64,000 nt of DNA from Rhodanobacter glycinis (GCF_900114325.1 NZ_FOSR01000002.1:248001-312000), one strand, 5' to 3'; positions 54,693 to 63,281 are shown, counted from the first letter of the stretch. Notes: generated from the letters alone by a model not told the origin. A program made the numbers and translations.

Positions 54693-54774
54693 TGTAGGAG
54701 CGGCTTCAGCCGCGATGCTTTTCAGGCTTTTCGGGCGCCATGCCAAAAGCATCGTGGCTGAAGCCGCTCCTACA
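54693..54774. repeat. REPIN-type inverted repeat
   Basis: Two 30-base arms (54693-54722 and 54745-54774) are complementary at 29 of 30 positions around a 22-base loop. Each arm has the TGTAGGAGCGGCTTCAGCC core that is common as a REP in Xanthomonadales and Pseudomonas. It lies between the receptor and the serine hydrolase genes and probably forms a strong stem in the mRNA. Confidence 0.85.
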
Positions 54775-54855
54775 AGTCGCTCCTGCCACGGAAAGCTGAG
54801 AGGCATTGAACGAAATGACGAGCAAGCTCCTGCCAGGCACCAAGGGAATTCACGC

Positions 54856-56850
54856 ATGAACCGAGCATTGAGAGGCCTGGTCGCCTTGGTCGCCAGCGTC
54901 GGCCTGAGTGTGGCGATGGCACAGTCGACTGCATTGCCACCTTCACCCGCCGTCAACGCGTCCACGAATGGTCCGGCGGCAGATGCTCCGGCATTGACGC
55001 AGCAAGATCTCGGGTCCTTCTTCGATGGCCTGATGCCGTACGCACTTCGTCGCGACGACATCGCCGGTGGCGTGGTGGTCGTGGTGAAGGACGGCAAGGT
55101 GCTGTTCACCCGTGGTTACGGCTATGCCAACCTGGCCACGCGCACGCCGGTATCGTCGGACGACACGCTGTTCCGGCCCGGCTCCACCTCCAAGCTGTTC
55201 ACCTGGACGGCGGTGATGCAGCTGGTGGAACAAGGCAAGTTGAGCCTGGATCGCGACATCAATGACTATCTCGACTTCCACATCCCGGCCTGGCACGGCA
55301 AACCGATCACCTTGCGCGAGCTGATGACGCATACCGCAGGCTTCGAAGACGTTACCCGTGGCCTGATGCCGGCGTCACCCAAGGACCTGGACCTTCAGCG
55401 CTACCTGAAGGATCGGCTGCCGACACGCATCTTTCCGCCCGGCAAGATCGTGGCCTATTCCAACTATGGCTGCGGACTGGCCGGCTACATCGTGCAGCGG
55501 GCTTCTGGCGAACCCTTCGCGCAGTACATCGAACAGCACATCCTGCAGCCACTGGGAATGAGCCATTCAACCTTCGCGCAACCCCTACCGCCGGCGCTGG
55601 CGCCGCTGATGTCCAAGGGTTATCTGCGCGCCTCCGACGGCAAACCACAACCGTTCGAACTGATCGATCCCCCGCCGGCCGGCGCGATGAGCACGACGGC
55701 GACGGACATGGCGAAATTCATGATCGCCCAGCTGCAGGATGGTCGCTACGGCGACGCGCAAATCCTGCAACCTGCCACCGTCAGGCTGATGCACAGCCAG
55801 CAATACGCACCCGCGCCCGGCATGCCCGGCTTCGACCTGGGTTTCTACCAGGAAAACCGCAACGGCCTGCGCATCATCGGTCACGCCGGCGACACCATGT
55901 TGTTCCACAGCGACCTGCACCTGCTGCTGGATAAGGACGTGGGCCTGTTCCTCTCATTCAACAGTGCCGGCAATCCCACGGCCGGCGGCACCCTGACGCT
56001 GCGACGGGCGATCTTCCACGCCTTTCTTGATCGCTACTTCCCGACCCCGTTGCCCGTGCAGGCGCCGGCACCGCTGAGCGCAAGCGCCGACGCGACCAAG
56101 GTAGCCGGCTGGTACCAGACGTCACGACGCAACGACAGCGCAATGCGTCTGTTCAATCTGCTTTCGCAGTTCCATGTCGCCGCATCGTCGGATGGCACCT
56201 TGACGGTGTCGCCCATGCTCAGCAACGACGCTGGTGAACCGTTGCGCTGGCGCGAAGTCGCACCGCTGAAGTACCGCGAAATGAACGGCAGGGATCGGCT
56301 GAGCTTCGTCGCGGACGCAGACGGCCACATCCGTTACTGGACCACTACCTACATCGCCCCCGTCATGGTGTTCCAGCGTGTTTCCGCTGCACGTAGCAAG
56401 GGCACCGCAACACCGCTCGCGGGGCTGTCCCTGCTAATCCTGCTGACAACACTGGCGACGTGGGGCCTGGGCTGTTGGCAGCGTCACCATTACCGGGCCA
56501 CGCTGGAACTGCTACCGGCCCTGCGTCGCAGCCGCCTGTACTCGCGACTGGGCGCGCTGGCGCTGTTCGTCGATCTGACAGGCTGGCTCGTGCTGGCCGC
56601 AACCATCGGCACGCATCCGACGCTGCTGCTGCAAGGCACTGCTGCGCCATGGATGACGGCGCTGTACGTCTTCGGCGTGGTTGCGCTGCTCGGCGCACTT
56701 GCTGTCGTGTTGCATGCAATCAACAGCTGGCGCCTGGGATCACGCAGCCTGCATGTGCGGCTGGGCGAGACACTGCTCGCGCTCGCTGCGCTCTATCTCG
56801 GCTGGTTCATCCTGGTCTTCGGACTGGTGAGCTTCAACACGCACTTCTAA
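54856..56850 (+). CDS. membrane-anchored serine hydrolase of the beta-lactamase/PBP fold
   Basis: A 664-residue protein from the ATG at 54856 (AAGGGAA upstream) with a signal peptide ending AMAQ. Residues about 50-400 form the class C beta-lactamase/DD-peptidase fold, with SxxK at Ser110-Lys113 (GSTSK) and YSN at 201-203. The third motif is probably the GHAGD stretch (IIGHAGDTMLF). A linker domain follows, and four membrane segments lie in about the last 150 residues. Homologues hydrolyse D-amino-acid-containing peptides, esters or beta-lactams. It stands between a TBDT and a dipeptide epimerase, so a periplasmic peptidase acting on imported peptides is most likely. Confidence 0.88.
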   Translation: MNRALRGLVALVASVGLSVAMAQSTALPPSPAVNASTNGPAADAPALTQQDLGSFFDGLMPYALRRDDIAGGVVVVVKDGKVLFTRGYGYANLATRTPVSSDDTLFRPGSTSKLFTWTAVMQLVEQGKLSLDRDINDYLDFHIPAWHGKPITLRELMTHTAGFEDVTRGLMPASPKDLDLQRYLKDRLPTRIFPPGKIVAYSNYGCGLAGYIVQRASGEPFAQYIEQHILQPLGMSHSTFAQPLPPALAPLMSKGYLRASDGKPQPFELIDPPPAGAMSTTATDMAKFMIAQLQDGRYGDAQILQPATVRLMHSQQYAPAPGMPGFDLGFYQENRNGLRIIGHAGDTMLFHSDLHLLLDKDVGLFLSFNSAGNPTAGGTLTLRRAIFHAFLDRYFPTPLPVQAPAPLSASADATKVAGWYQTSRRNDSAMRLFNLLSQFHVAASSDGTLTVSPMLSNDAGEPLRWREVAPLKYREMNGRDRLSFVADADGHIRYWTTTYIAPVMVFQRVSAARSKGTATPLAGLSLLILLTTLATWGLGCWQRHHYRATLELLPALRRSRLYSRLGALALFVDLTGWLVLAATIGTHPTLLLQGTAAPWMTALYVFGVVALLGALAVVLHAINSWRLGSRSLHVRLGETLLALAALYLGWFILVFGLVSFNTHF

Positions 56851-56856
56851 CAAGGA

Positions 56857-57885
56857 ATGATGATGACAAACCGCCGTCATCCGATGATCAAGCTGAGCGC
56901 GCACATCGAAAAGCTGCCGCTCAAGCAGCCATTCCATATCACCGGCTACACCTTCACTGCCTGCGACGCGCTGGTAGTGACCTTGCGCGACGGCGAATGC
57001 AGCGGCCGCGGCGAGGGGCTTGGCGTCTATTACCGTCACGACACACCAAGCACGATGCTGCAGCAAGTCGAGCAGCTGCGCGACACCATCGAGCAAGGCA
57101 TCACGCGCGAGCAGTTGCTGGAGCTACTGCCAGCCGGTGGCGCACGCAATGCCGTGGACTGCGCATTGTGGGAACTGGAAGCCAGCCGCGCGAATACTTC
57201 CGTCTGGCAGCTTGCCGGCCTGCGCCGACCCGAATCACTGCTGACCACCTATACGCTCAGCGCCGATGAGCCCGAGGTGGTCGACGCCACTGCGCGCAGT
57301 TTCGTCAATGCTCGCGCACTCAAGCTCAAGCTCACCAATGACCCACTCAATGCCGAGCGCGTGCGCGCCGTACGCGCCGCCTGCCCCGACGCATGGTTGA
57401 TGGTTGATGCCAATCAGGGCCTAACGCGCGAGTCGTTGATGCGCATGCTGCCCACCTTTGTGGAAGCCCGCGTGGCCGTGGTCGAACAACCGTTCCCGAT
57501 CGGCAACGAGAGCTGGTTTGACGGGCTGAACTATCCCATCCCGCTGGCCGCCGACGAGAGCGTGCAGGACCGCACCGACCTGCATGGACTCGAAGGTCGC
57601 GTGCAGGTGATCAACATCAAGCTGGACAAGTGCGGCGGCCTCACCGCTGGCCTCACGCTAGCCCGCGAGGCCAGCGCGCTCGGCTTCCGGCTGATGGTCG
57701 GCAACATGGGCGGCTCGTCGCTGTCGATGGGGCCGGCCTTCGTGCTGGGATCGTTATGTTCTGTGGTCGACCTGGACGGTCCGATGTTCATCCAGGCCGA
57801 CCGTGAACCCGGGGTCAGCTACCGCGACGGGCACGTGTGGTGCCCGGACGCGGTCTGGGGCGGATCGCATACCATCGCCGCATGA
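56857..57885 (+). CDS. dipeptide epimerase (enolase superfamily, L-Ala-D/L-Glu epimerase-like)
   Basis: Up to 342 residues; three ATGs lie at 56857, 56860 and 56863 behind AAGGA, and the third has the best spacing. Numbering from the first, the enolase-superfamily residues are Lys156 and Lys158 (LKLKL), Asp184 (VDANQ), Glu210 (VEQPF), Asp233 (ADES) and Lys258 (IKLDK). These are the muconate-lactonising-enzyme/dipeptide epimerase set: KxK and KxD lysines with three metal ligands. Such enzymes interconvert L-Ala-D-Glu and L-Ala-L-Glu, or other dipeptides, in murein recycling. The stop overlaps the transporter start. Confidence 0.9.
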   Translation: MMMTNRRHPMIKLSAHIEKLPLKQPFHITGYTFTACDALVVTLRDGECSGRGEGLGVYYRHDTPSTMLQQVEQLRDTIEQGITREQLLELLPAGGARNAVDCALWELEASRANTSVWQLAGLRRPESLLTTYTLSADEPEVVDATARSFVNARALKLKLTNDPLNAERVRAVRAACPDAWLMVDANQGLTRESLMRMLPTFVEARVAVVEQPFPIGNESWFDGLNYPIPLAADESVQDRTDLHGLEGRVQVINIKLDKCGGLTAGLTLAREASALGFRLMVGNMGGSSLSMGPAFVLGSLCSVVDLDGPMFIQADREPGVSYRDGHVWCPDAVWGGSHTIAA

Positions 57886-59213
57886 AGCATTCGGACACGA
57901 CCCGACCCACGGCACGCGAGCGTCAATTCCTCGGCCATCCGCTCGGCCTGAGCGTGCTGTTCCTGACCGAGATGTGGGAGATGTTCTCCTTCTTCGGCAT
58001 GCGCGCGCTGCTGGTCTACTACATGACCATGCGGCTGGATTTCGGCCAGGAATACGCCTCGATGGTATATGGGGCCTACGCGGCCTTCGTCTATTTCACC
58101 CCGGTGTTCGGCGGCATGGCGGCGGACCGCTGGCTGGGCAAGCGACGAGCGGTGATCATCGGCGCGTCCACCATGGCGCTGGGCCATTTCATGATGGCCT
58201 CCGAGGCGCTGTTCTATCCCGCATTGGTCACCATCGCCCTGGGCAACGGCCTGTTCCTGCCCAGCCTGGCCAGCCAGATCAAGGGGCTGTACCGCGAGGG
58301 TGATCCGCGCAGCAAGAGCGCCTACAACGTCTACTACGTAGGTGTGAACCTGGGGGCGTTTCTGGCACCACTGGTGTGCGGCTTCCTGGGTGAAGCCTAT
58401 GGCTGGCACTGGGGCTTCACCGCTGCCGGTATCGGCATGCTGGCGTCGCTGGTGATCTATCTCGCCGGAAGCCGGCATCTGCCGCAGGAGTCTCCACCCA
58501 CGGCAAAGACCCAGACATCGCGCATGCCACTGGATCAATCCGCACGGCGACGACTTGTCTTTCTTGCCGGCATTGCCGCCATCGTCGTGGTGTTTCGCGG
58601 TGCATACGAGCAGGTGGGCAACACCATTGCACTGTGGGCGGAAGTGGGCGTGAACCGGCAGGTCACCGCCGGCTGGAGCATTCCGATGGCCTGGTTCCAG
58701 GCATTGGATCCGCTGGTGGTCTTCGCGGCCACGCCGTGGCTGGTGGCACGCTGGACGCGCTTGGCGAAGCATGGCGTGGACACGCCATCGCTGCACAAGA
58801 TGGCATTCGGCGCGGCCATCGTCGGCTTGTCCTATCTGCTGCTCGCCGCCGTCGCCGCGTGGAGCGAGGCACAAGGCATGCGCGCCCATTGGCCGTGGCT
58901 GGTGGGGTGGTTCGTGCTGATGACGCTGGGCGAGCTGTACATACTACCGGTGGGTCTGGGCCTGTTCGGTCGCATGGCGCCGGAAGGCTTCGGTGCAACG
59001 TGCATCGCGCTCTGGTTCTTCGCCGGCTTTTTCGGAAACCTGCTCGCCGGCGCGCTAGGCACGTTATGGAGCGTGCTGTCCCACGGTGACTTCTTCCTGG
59101 TGATCGGTTGCGTCGCCGGTTTCGCCGCGGCGTTGCTGTTCATCGTCGGTGTTCGCGTGAAGCGCAAGGAAAAGCGCGATAATCCAGATCTGACCACCAT
59201 GGTTTCGCAATGA
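57882..59213 (+). CDS. POT/PTR2-family proton-coupled peptide transporter
   Basis: A 443-residue inner-membrane protein starting at the ATG at 57882, which overlaps the epimerase stop as ATGA. Around twelve membrane segments are visible. The signature GGMAADRWLGKRRAVIIG is present, and the first helix has EMWEMFSFFGMRALLVYYM. In typical members this reads ExxERFSYYG; here Arg is replaced by Met34 after Glu30 and Glu33, which is unusual because the ExxER motif is linked to proton coupling. It would import di- or tripeptides into the cytoplasm for the epimerase. Confidence 0.9.
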   Translation: MKHSDTTRPTARERQFLGHPLGLSVLFLTEMWEMFSFFGMRALLVYYMTMRLDFGQEYASMVYGAYAAFVYFTPVFGGMAADRWLGKRRAVIIGASTMALGHFMMASEALFYPALVTIALGNGLFLPSLASQIKGLYREGDPRSKSAYNVYYVGVNLGAFLAPLVCGFLGEAYGWHWGFTAAGIGMLASLVIYLAGSRHLPQESPPTAKTQTSRMPLDQSARRRLVFLAGIAAIVVVFRGAYEQVGNTIALWAEVGVNRQVTAGWSIPMAWFQALDPLVVFAATPWLVARWTRLAKHGVDTPSLHKMAFGAAIVGLSYLLLAAVAAWSEAQGMRAHWPWLVGWFVLMTLGELYILPVGLGLFGRMAPEGFGATCIALWFFAGFFGNLLAGALGTLWSVLSHGDFFLVIGCVAGFAAALLFIVGVRVKRKEKRDNPDLTTMVSQ

Positions 59214-59223
59214 GCTGACTTCG

Positions 59224-60087
59224 ATGGCCAAGGATTTAAAGCAAAAACTCATGGATCACTGGGAGCGCTTCACCGCCTCCGAGCAGAAGGTCGCCACCTA
59301 CCTGATTCACAACATCGCCGACCTGCCTTTCGAAACGGGCGCATCACTGAGCAAGCGTGTCGGCGTGAGCCCGATGACTATCGGGCGTTTTGTGCGAACC
59401 CTGGGTTACGAAGGCCTCAACGAGCTGAAAGAGGAGTTCCGGGTCGACAGCGGCTGGAGGCATTTCTACTCGCAGCCCAAGCAGCCCAGGGACAAGGATC
59501 CGATTACCTCGCACCTGCTGGCGGAGACTCGCGCGCTGGACAGCGTGCACGAACTGGCCCGAGGCAAAGAGTGGAAAGCGATCGTCCAGCTGCTGGTGTC
59601 GGCCGACCGGGTCTCGGTGGCAAGTTTCCAGCACAGCACCTTCCTTGGCCTTGGCTTGGCGAAGTTGTTGCAACAGGTGCGCCCGCACGTGGCCTTCAAC
59701 GATGGCTCGGACGGAGCCTACGTCGACATGCTGCTGGACTCGACGAAAAGCAGCTGCGTGGTCCTGATCGACCAGCGCCGCTACTTCAAGCAGTTCCGCG
59801 ACGTGGCCGAGCATGTAGCACGGCGCGGGATTCCGCTGGTGCTGATCACCGATGTCGAATGCCACTGGGCGCGTGAGCTCACGCCCCACTCGCTGATGAT
59901 CCCGGCGAGCGAGATGTGGCACAGCTACAGCGCGATGTCGAGCCTGATCAGCCTTATCGTCGCCCTGGTCATCGATGAAAGCGATGCCGTCATGGAACGG
60001 CTGAGCGAGATCAACGAACTCCGGCAGGACCTGGTCGGCTATGTCGGCCCGCTGCCCGGCAAGACACGGAAACGTGCGAAGAAATAG
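59224..60087 (+). CDS. RpiR/MurR-family transcriptional regulator
   Basis: A 287-residue protein 10 bases after the transporter stop. The N-terminal HTH_6 domain (residues 1-75) reads LSKRVGVSPMTIGRFVRTLGYEGLNELKEEF. The SIS domain (about 105-250) has VSVASFQHSTFLGLGLAKLLQQV and VVLIDQRRYFKQFRDVAEHVARRGIPLVLITD. RpiR/MurR regulators sense phosphosugars, for example MurNAc-6-phosphate in MurR. As the last gene of a peptide-import operon it probably controls that operon through the upstream palindrome. The ribosome site is weak. Confidence 0.9.
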   Translation: MAKDLKQKLMDHWERFTASEQKVATYLIHNIADLPFETGASLSKRVGVSPMTIGRFVRTLGYEGLNELKEEFRVDSGWRHFYSQPKQPRDKDPITSHLLAETRALDSVHELARGKEWKAIVQLLVSADRVSVASFQHSTFLGLGLAKLLQQVRPHVAFNDGSDGAYVDMLLDSTKSSCVVLIDQRRYFKQFRDVAEHVARRGIPLVLITDVECHWARELTPHSLMIPASEMWHSYSAMSSLISLIVALVIDESDAVMERLSEINELRQDLVGYVGPLPGKTRKRAKK

Positions 60088-60268
60088 CTGCGGTCATGTG
60101 CAGTCTCAAGGCAACGCTGGCGAGAAGGACCTCGCCCCTCGCGACGTGGGTCAGTCGCATGCGGCGCATCCGAACCTGACGGGAGCGGATTGTCCAAGAA
60201 GGACTCGGTCACAGACGGATCACAAGCAACAAGAAACCCAAGATTTTCCGGGGGTTCTGGGCGAATCC

Positions 60269-60292
60269 TGGACAAATTGCCATAAAGTGGCA
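60269..60292 (+). repeat. left flank inverted repeat of the primase-helicase region
   Basis: TGGACAAAT-TG-CCATAAAGTG-G-CA matches the right element (63156-63179, opposite strand) at 21 of 24 positions. The shared stretch is preceded by GAATCC in both. It also forms the small inverted repeat TGCCA-taaag-TGGCA. Confidence 0.6.
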
Positions 60293-60330
60293 GAAATAAC
60301 CGTCAAATAGTGTCTGGATGACGGCCCCGT

Positions 60331-60369
60331 TGACACGATATGCCTGAAACTTTCAGGCATATCGTGTCA
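60331..60369. repeat. 39-bp perfect palindrome with 1-base centre
   Basis: Arms TGACACGATATGCCTGAAA and TTTCAGGCATATCGTGTCA are fully complementary (19 bases each) around a single C. It lies about 130 bases beyond the helicase stop and about 240 bases beyond the RpiR stop. It may be a bidirectional terminator, operator or recombination site. Confidence 0.75.
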
Positions 60370-60500
60370 CGCGTGCGAATTCACCCAGAGCTCCATGAGC
60401 TTCCAAGCCATATGGGGCATGGGTTGCATGGGATTCTTCTGCCTTGCATCGGTACGTAGCCACCCAGCAAGTTATGCCTCCCAGGGGGGGGACATCCCTG

Positions 60501-62867
60501 TCAGAGGAGTGAAGCGGTCATCCGATAACCCATTGCTCGGTACCCACGCTGACGCCTGTCCCACATGCGGAGCAAGGCCGGATGACCCGTATCCACGAAA
60601 TCGATGACGCGCACGTCGGCCTTGCTGGCGTGTTCGCGGTGTAGCCGGCCAGCGTACTGCTGCAGCGTACCTTTCCACGATATCGGCATGGCCAGTACCA
60701 GCGTGTCGAGCGGCGGATGATCGAACCCTTCGCCCACCAGCTTGCCAGTGGCGAGCAGAACACGCGGCGCATCTGCTGGTAACCCAGCGAGTTCCATGAT
60801 CGCCGTGGCGCGCTGTTTCTTCGACATCCGCCCGTGCAGAATGAAAGGCTTCGGCACCCGACCTAGCAGGGCCGTGGCAACGGCATCGAGGTGATCGGTA
60901 CGCTCGGTCAGTACGAGCACTTTGCGACCTTGAACGAATGCATTCTGGACAGCCTGCGCAATCGCTGCCGTCCTATTAACGTCGTTGGCAAGATGGCGAA
61001 ACACATCTTGTATGCCTGCCTCTTGAGGGAGGTCGATGGGCTTGTCGAGCAAACATGGAACGACTTCCAGATCGTGCGGCGCCGTTGCCGGCTGGGTGGC
61101 GACGTGACGCATCGGGCCACATTGCATGAAGACGATCGGTTGCTGACCATCCCGTCGAACGGGTGTGGCGGTCAGTCCGAGTACGTACTTAGCCTTAACC
61201 CGTTTCAGGGTCATATCGAACGACAAAGCGCCGACGTGGTGACATTCATCAACGATGACCTGTCCATAGTTTTCGACCAGCGCGTTGACCTCATCGCGCC
61301 TCGCCAGTGACTGGATCACAGCGACATCGATCTTGCCTGTGGGCTTGGGCTTTCCGCCGCCGATGGTGCCGACCACCCCCTTGCCAACACCGAGAAAGAG
61401 TTGCAGGCGTTCCTGCCATTGCTTGAGTAGCTCGGTGCGATGCACCAGCACCAACGTGTTGACACCTCGCTGGGCGATCATGGCAGCTGCGGTGACGGTT
61501 TTGCCGAAGGCCGTGGGCGCGCACAACACGCCGGTATCGTGTTGCAGCATGGCAGCGGCGGCAGCTTCCTGGTCGGCACGCAGCGTACCCGCGAAAGCCA
61601 GCTCGATCGGCTCGCCCTCAAAGCGCTCATCCTGCAGATCGCATTGGATCCCGTTGAATGCGAGCAGCTCCATGGCTGCATCCAGACAGCCACGCGGCAA
61701 CGCAATGTGATTTGGATAATTCTCCGCACAGCCAATGACACGCGGCTTGTCCCACACGGCAAACCGCATGGCCTGCGCCTTGTAGAACTCGGGGTTCTGG
61801 AAGGCTGCGAGGCGGATCAGGCGGTTGGCCAGCGATTGCGGGAGTTGCGCCTTCTCGAAGTAGACGAGGTTGGCCAAGGTGACTGTCAGCTTGGCCGCCG
61901 GCAGCGGCCCTGCCAGCTTGCCGGTCGGTATCGCCGATCGCCTCCAAGGCTCCTTGTGGTCTTCCTCGTCGATAAACGTCACATCCAGTGGATGCACGCC
62001 GCCGGTCGCGCGAAGAATGATCGGCTCGATGTCATGCGCGGGCATAGGGCTAATGGAAGCCAGGAAAGCCCACTGGTCGGGGTACGGCTGGAACGTGCGA
62101 TCAACGAAGACGCTGCAGCCACGGTCTCGCGATTCTTTCTGCAGCGGCAGGGCGATCAGGTTGCCGAAACCACCCTTGGGCATCGTGTCCTGGTTGGGAA
62201 ATAGCCGATCGTAGGAGGTAAGCCTCAGTTGCCGGGTTCGCGCACATGCATGGCTGATGATGGCCGACCCGAGCCGCCGTGCGTCGCGCGCCGGTACAGG
62301 GCCAGCGAAAAACACCCAGGCATGTGCGCCGTTGCCAGACCGCGAAACCTCCAGCGCAACAGGAACGCCCAGATCCTCGCAGGACTGTGCAAAGGCCAGG
62401 ATGTCGTCCTTCCATTCCGCCTCGTCAAAATCGGCAGCCAGGAAGTGGCATGTCTCGTTGGGCATCAAGGGGTAGACGCCGACCGTATGCTTGCCTGCAA
62501 GATGGTCATAGAGCACGTTGTCCAGCAGCGGAAGCAGTTGTCGATGACGGCAATCCGAGCACTTGATACGCGGTTTTTCGCAAACACCTGCGCGCCATTC
62601 ATTTGCGCATGCGGGTGAATACCCGGATTTCCCCGTGGATTTGCTGGCCCATCGAACGGGATAGACATCGGTGCGCCCTCGAAACAGGCGGCGGAACAAT
62701 GCCACTTTTTCCATGGTGCCAAGTGATGACGATTCGACTTCTGGCGGGATGGAGCGCACAGGCTTCGGCGGGGATGGCAATCGCCAGTCAATGCCGTTCG
62801 CCTCTAGCAGTGAGACCAGTCGGGTGATTTCAGTCTGCAGTGCCGCCATGGAATCGCTGTTCGTCAT
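60501..62867 (-). CDS. TOTE-type primase-helicase
   Basis: A 788-residue cytoplasmic protein with AAGGTGG upstream of the ATG. An N-terminal coiled region and a Cys cluster (Cys87, Cys96, Cys103, Cys106, probable zinc site) precede an archaeo-eukaryotic primase-like domain with Asp146-x-Asp148 in AADFDEAEW and SRSGNGAHAWVFF. The C-terminal half is a superfamily 2 helicase: Walker A with Lys456 (APTAFGKT), DECH at 540-543, TATPVRRDG, and QYAGRLHREH. This combination defines the TOTE conflict-system primase-helicase class. It stands alone: no other conflict-system, phage or transposase gene is visible. AT content appears higher than in neighbouring genes and it lies between inverted repeats near a tRNA gene, suggesting acquisition by transfer. 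Confidence 0.85.
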   Translation of the reverse strand: MTNSDSMAALQTEITRLVSLLEANGIDWRLPSPPKPVRSIPPEVESSSLGTMEKVALFRRLFRGRTDVYPVRWASKSTGKSGYSPACANEWRAGVCEKPRIKCSDCRHRQLLPLLDNVLYDHLAGKHTVGVYPLMPNETCHFLAADFDEAEWKDDILAFAQSCEDLGVPVALEVSRSGNGAHAWVFFAGPVPARDARRLGSAIISHACARTRQLRLTSYDRLFPNQDTMPKGGFGNLIALPLQKESRDRGCSVFVDRTFQPYPDQWAFLASISPMPAHDIEPIILRATGGVHPLDVTFIDEEDHKEPWRRSAIPTGKLAGPLPAAKLTVTLANLVYFEKAQLPQSLANRLIRLAAFQNPEFYKAQAMRFAVWDKPRVIGCAENYPNHIALPRGCLDAAMELLAFNGIQCDLQDERFEGEPIELAFAGTLRADQEAAAAAMLQHDTGVLCAPTAFGKTVTAAAMIAQRGVNTLVLVHRTELLKQWQERLQLFLGVGKGVVGTIGGGKPKPTGKIDVAVIQSLARRDEVNALVENYGQVIVDECHHVGALSFDMTLKRVKAKYVLGLTATPVRRDGQQPIVFMQCGPMRHVATQPATAPHDLEVVPCLLDKPIDLPQEAGIQDVFRHLANDVNRTAAIAQAVQNAFVQGRKVLVLTERTDHLDAVATALLGRVPKPFILHGRMSKKQRATAIMELAGLPADAPRVLLATGKLVGEGFDHPPLDTLVLAMPISWKGTLQQYAGRLHREHASKADVRVIDFVDTGHPALLRMWDRRQRGYRAMGYRMTASLL

Positions 62868-63139
62868 GGATCATCCACCTTGCTGGCTCCCAACCGTCGC
62901 AGGGCATGATACGGCGCGGGAGCACATTACAGCCTCCCTGATCGACGGAGGAAACCGCGATGTGCAGCACATTGAGTAACGATTCCCTAGTCTGAAGCCC
63001 TGTTTGGGATTCAAGCCGCGTCGACAAGGCCGGCACTTGTCTGGGGCGTGGAAAGCTATTCGCATCGTAGACAGCCGGACAGTCCTAATGGACCGAGCCA
63101 TAACGAAAAAATGGCAATTCGTGTCAGAGCCCGAGACGG

Positions 63140-63167
63140 CATAAAGTGTCAAAAGTGACACTTTATG
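63140..63167. repeat. 28-bp hairpin palindrome upstream of the primase-helicase gene
   Basis: CATAAAGTGTCA-aaag-TGACACTTTATG, perfect 12-base arms. It overlaps the right flank repeat and is 270 bases upstream of the helicase start, so it may be an operator or element end. The remaining 62868-63139 holds no recognisable gene. Confidence 0.65.
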
Positions 63168-63179
63168 GTGATTTGTCCA
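63156..63179 (-). repeat. right flank inverted repeat of the primase-helicase region
   Basis: On the minus strand it reads TGGACAAAT-CA-CCATAAAGTG-T-CA, 21 of 24 identical to the element at 60269-60292. It lies 26 bases beyond the 3' end of the tRNA-Arg gene. Confidence 0.6.
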
Positions 63180-63204
63180 ATCCGGATTCTGCCGGATTCC
63201 AAGA

Positions 63205-63281
63205 TGGTGCGCCCGGAGGGATTCGAACCCCCGACCAATGGCTTCGGAAGCCACTACTCTATCCGGCTGAGCTACGGGCGC
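63205..63281 (-). tRNA. tRNA-Arg (anticodon CCG), CCA encoded
   Basis: The 5' acceptor arm GCGCCCG (63281-63275) pairs with CGGGCGC (63215-63209), followed by A and an encoded CCA (63208-63205). The D-arm has AGCTCAG, the anticodon loop is TTCCGAA in stem GTGGC/GCCAT giving CCG, and the T-arm has GGGGGTTCGAATCCC. It reads the CGG arginine codon. It is bounded upstream by hairpins and downstream by the right flank repeat. Confidence 0.95.

Larger units (their letters stand above)
60088..60500. other. 413-base gap between the RpiR regulator and the primase-helicase
   Basis: No gene is supported. It contains the left flank repeat at 60269-60292 and a 39-base near-perfect palindrome at 60331-60369, listed separately. 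CGGGGGTTC followed by GAATCC near 60249-60268 recalls tRNA T-arm sequence. Confidence 0.5.

Noticed and set aside
63205-63281. Classical integrase attachment site at tRNA-Arg
   Set aside because: No integrase gene and the related sequence on the far side is inverted rather than direct, so site-specific integration is not supported.
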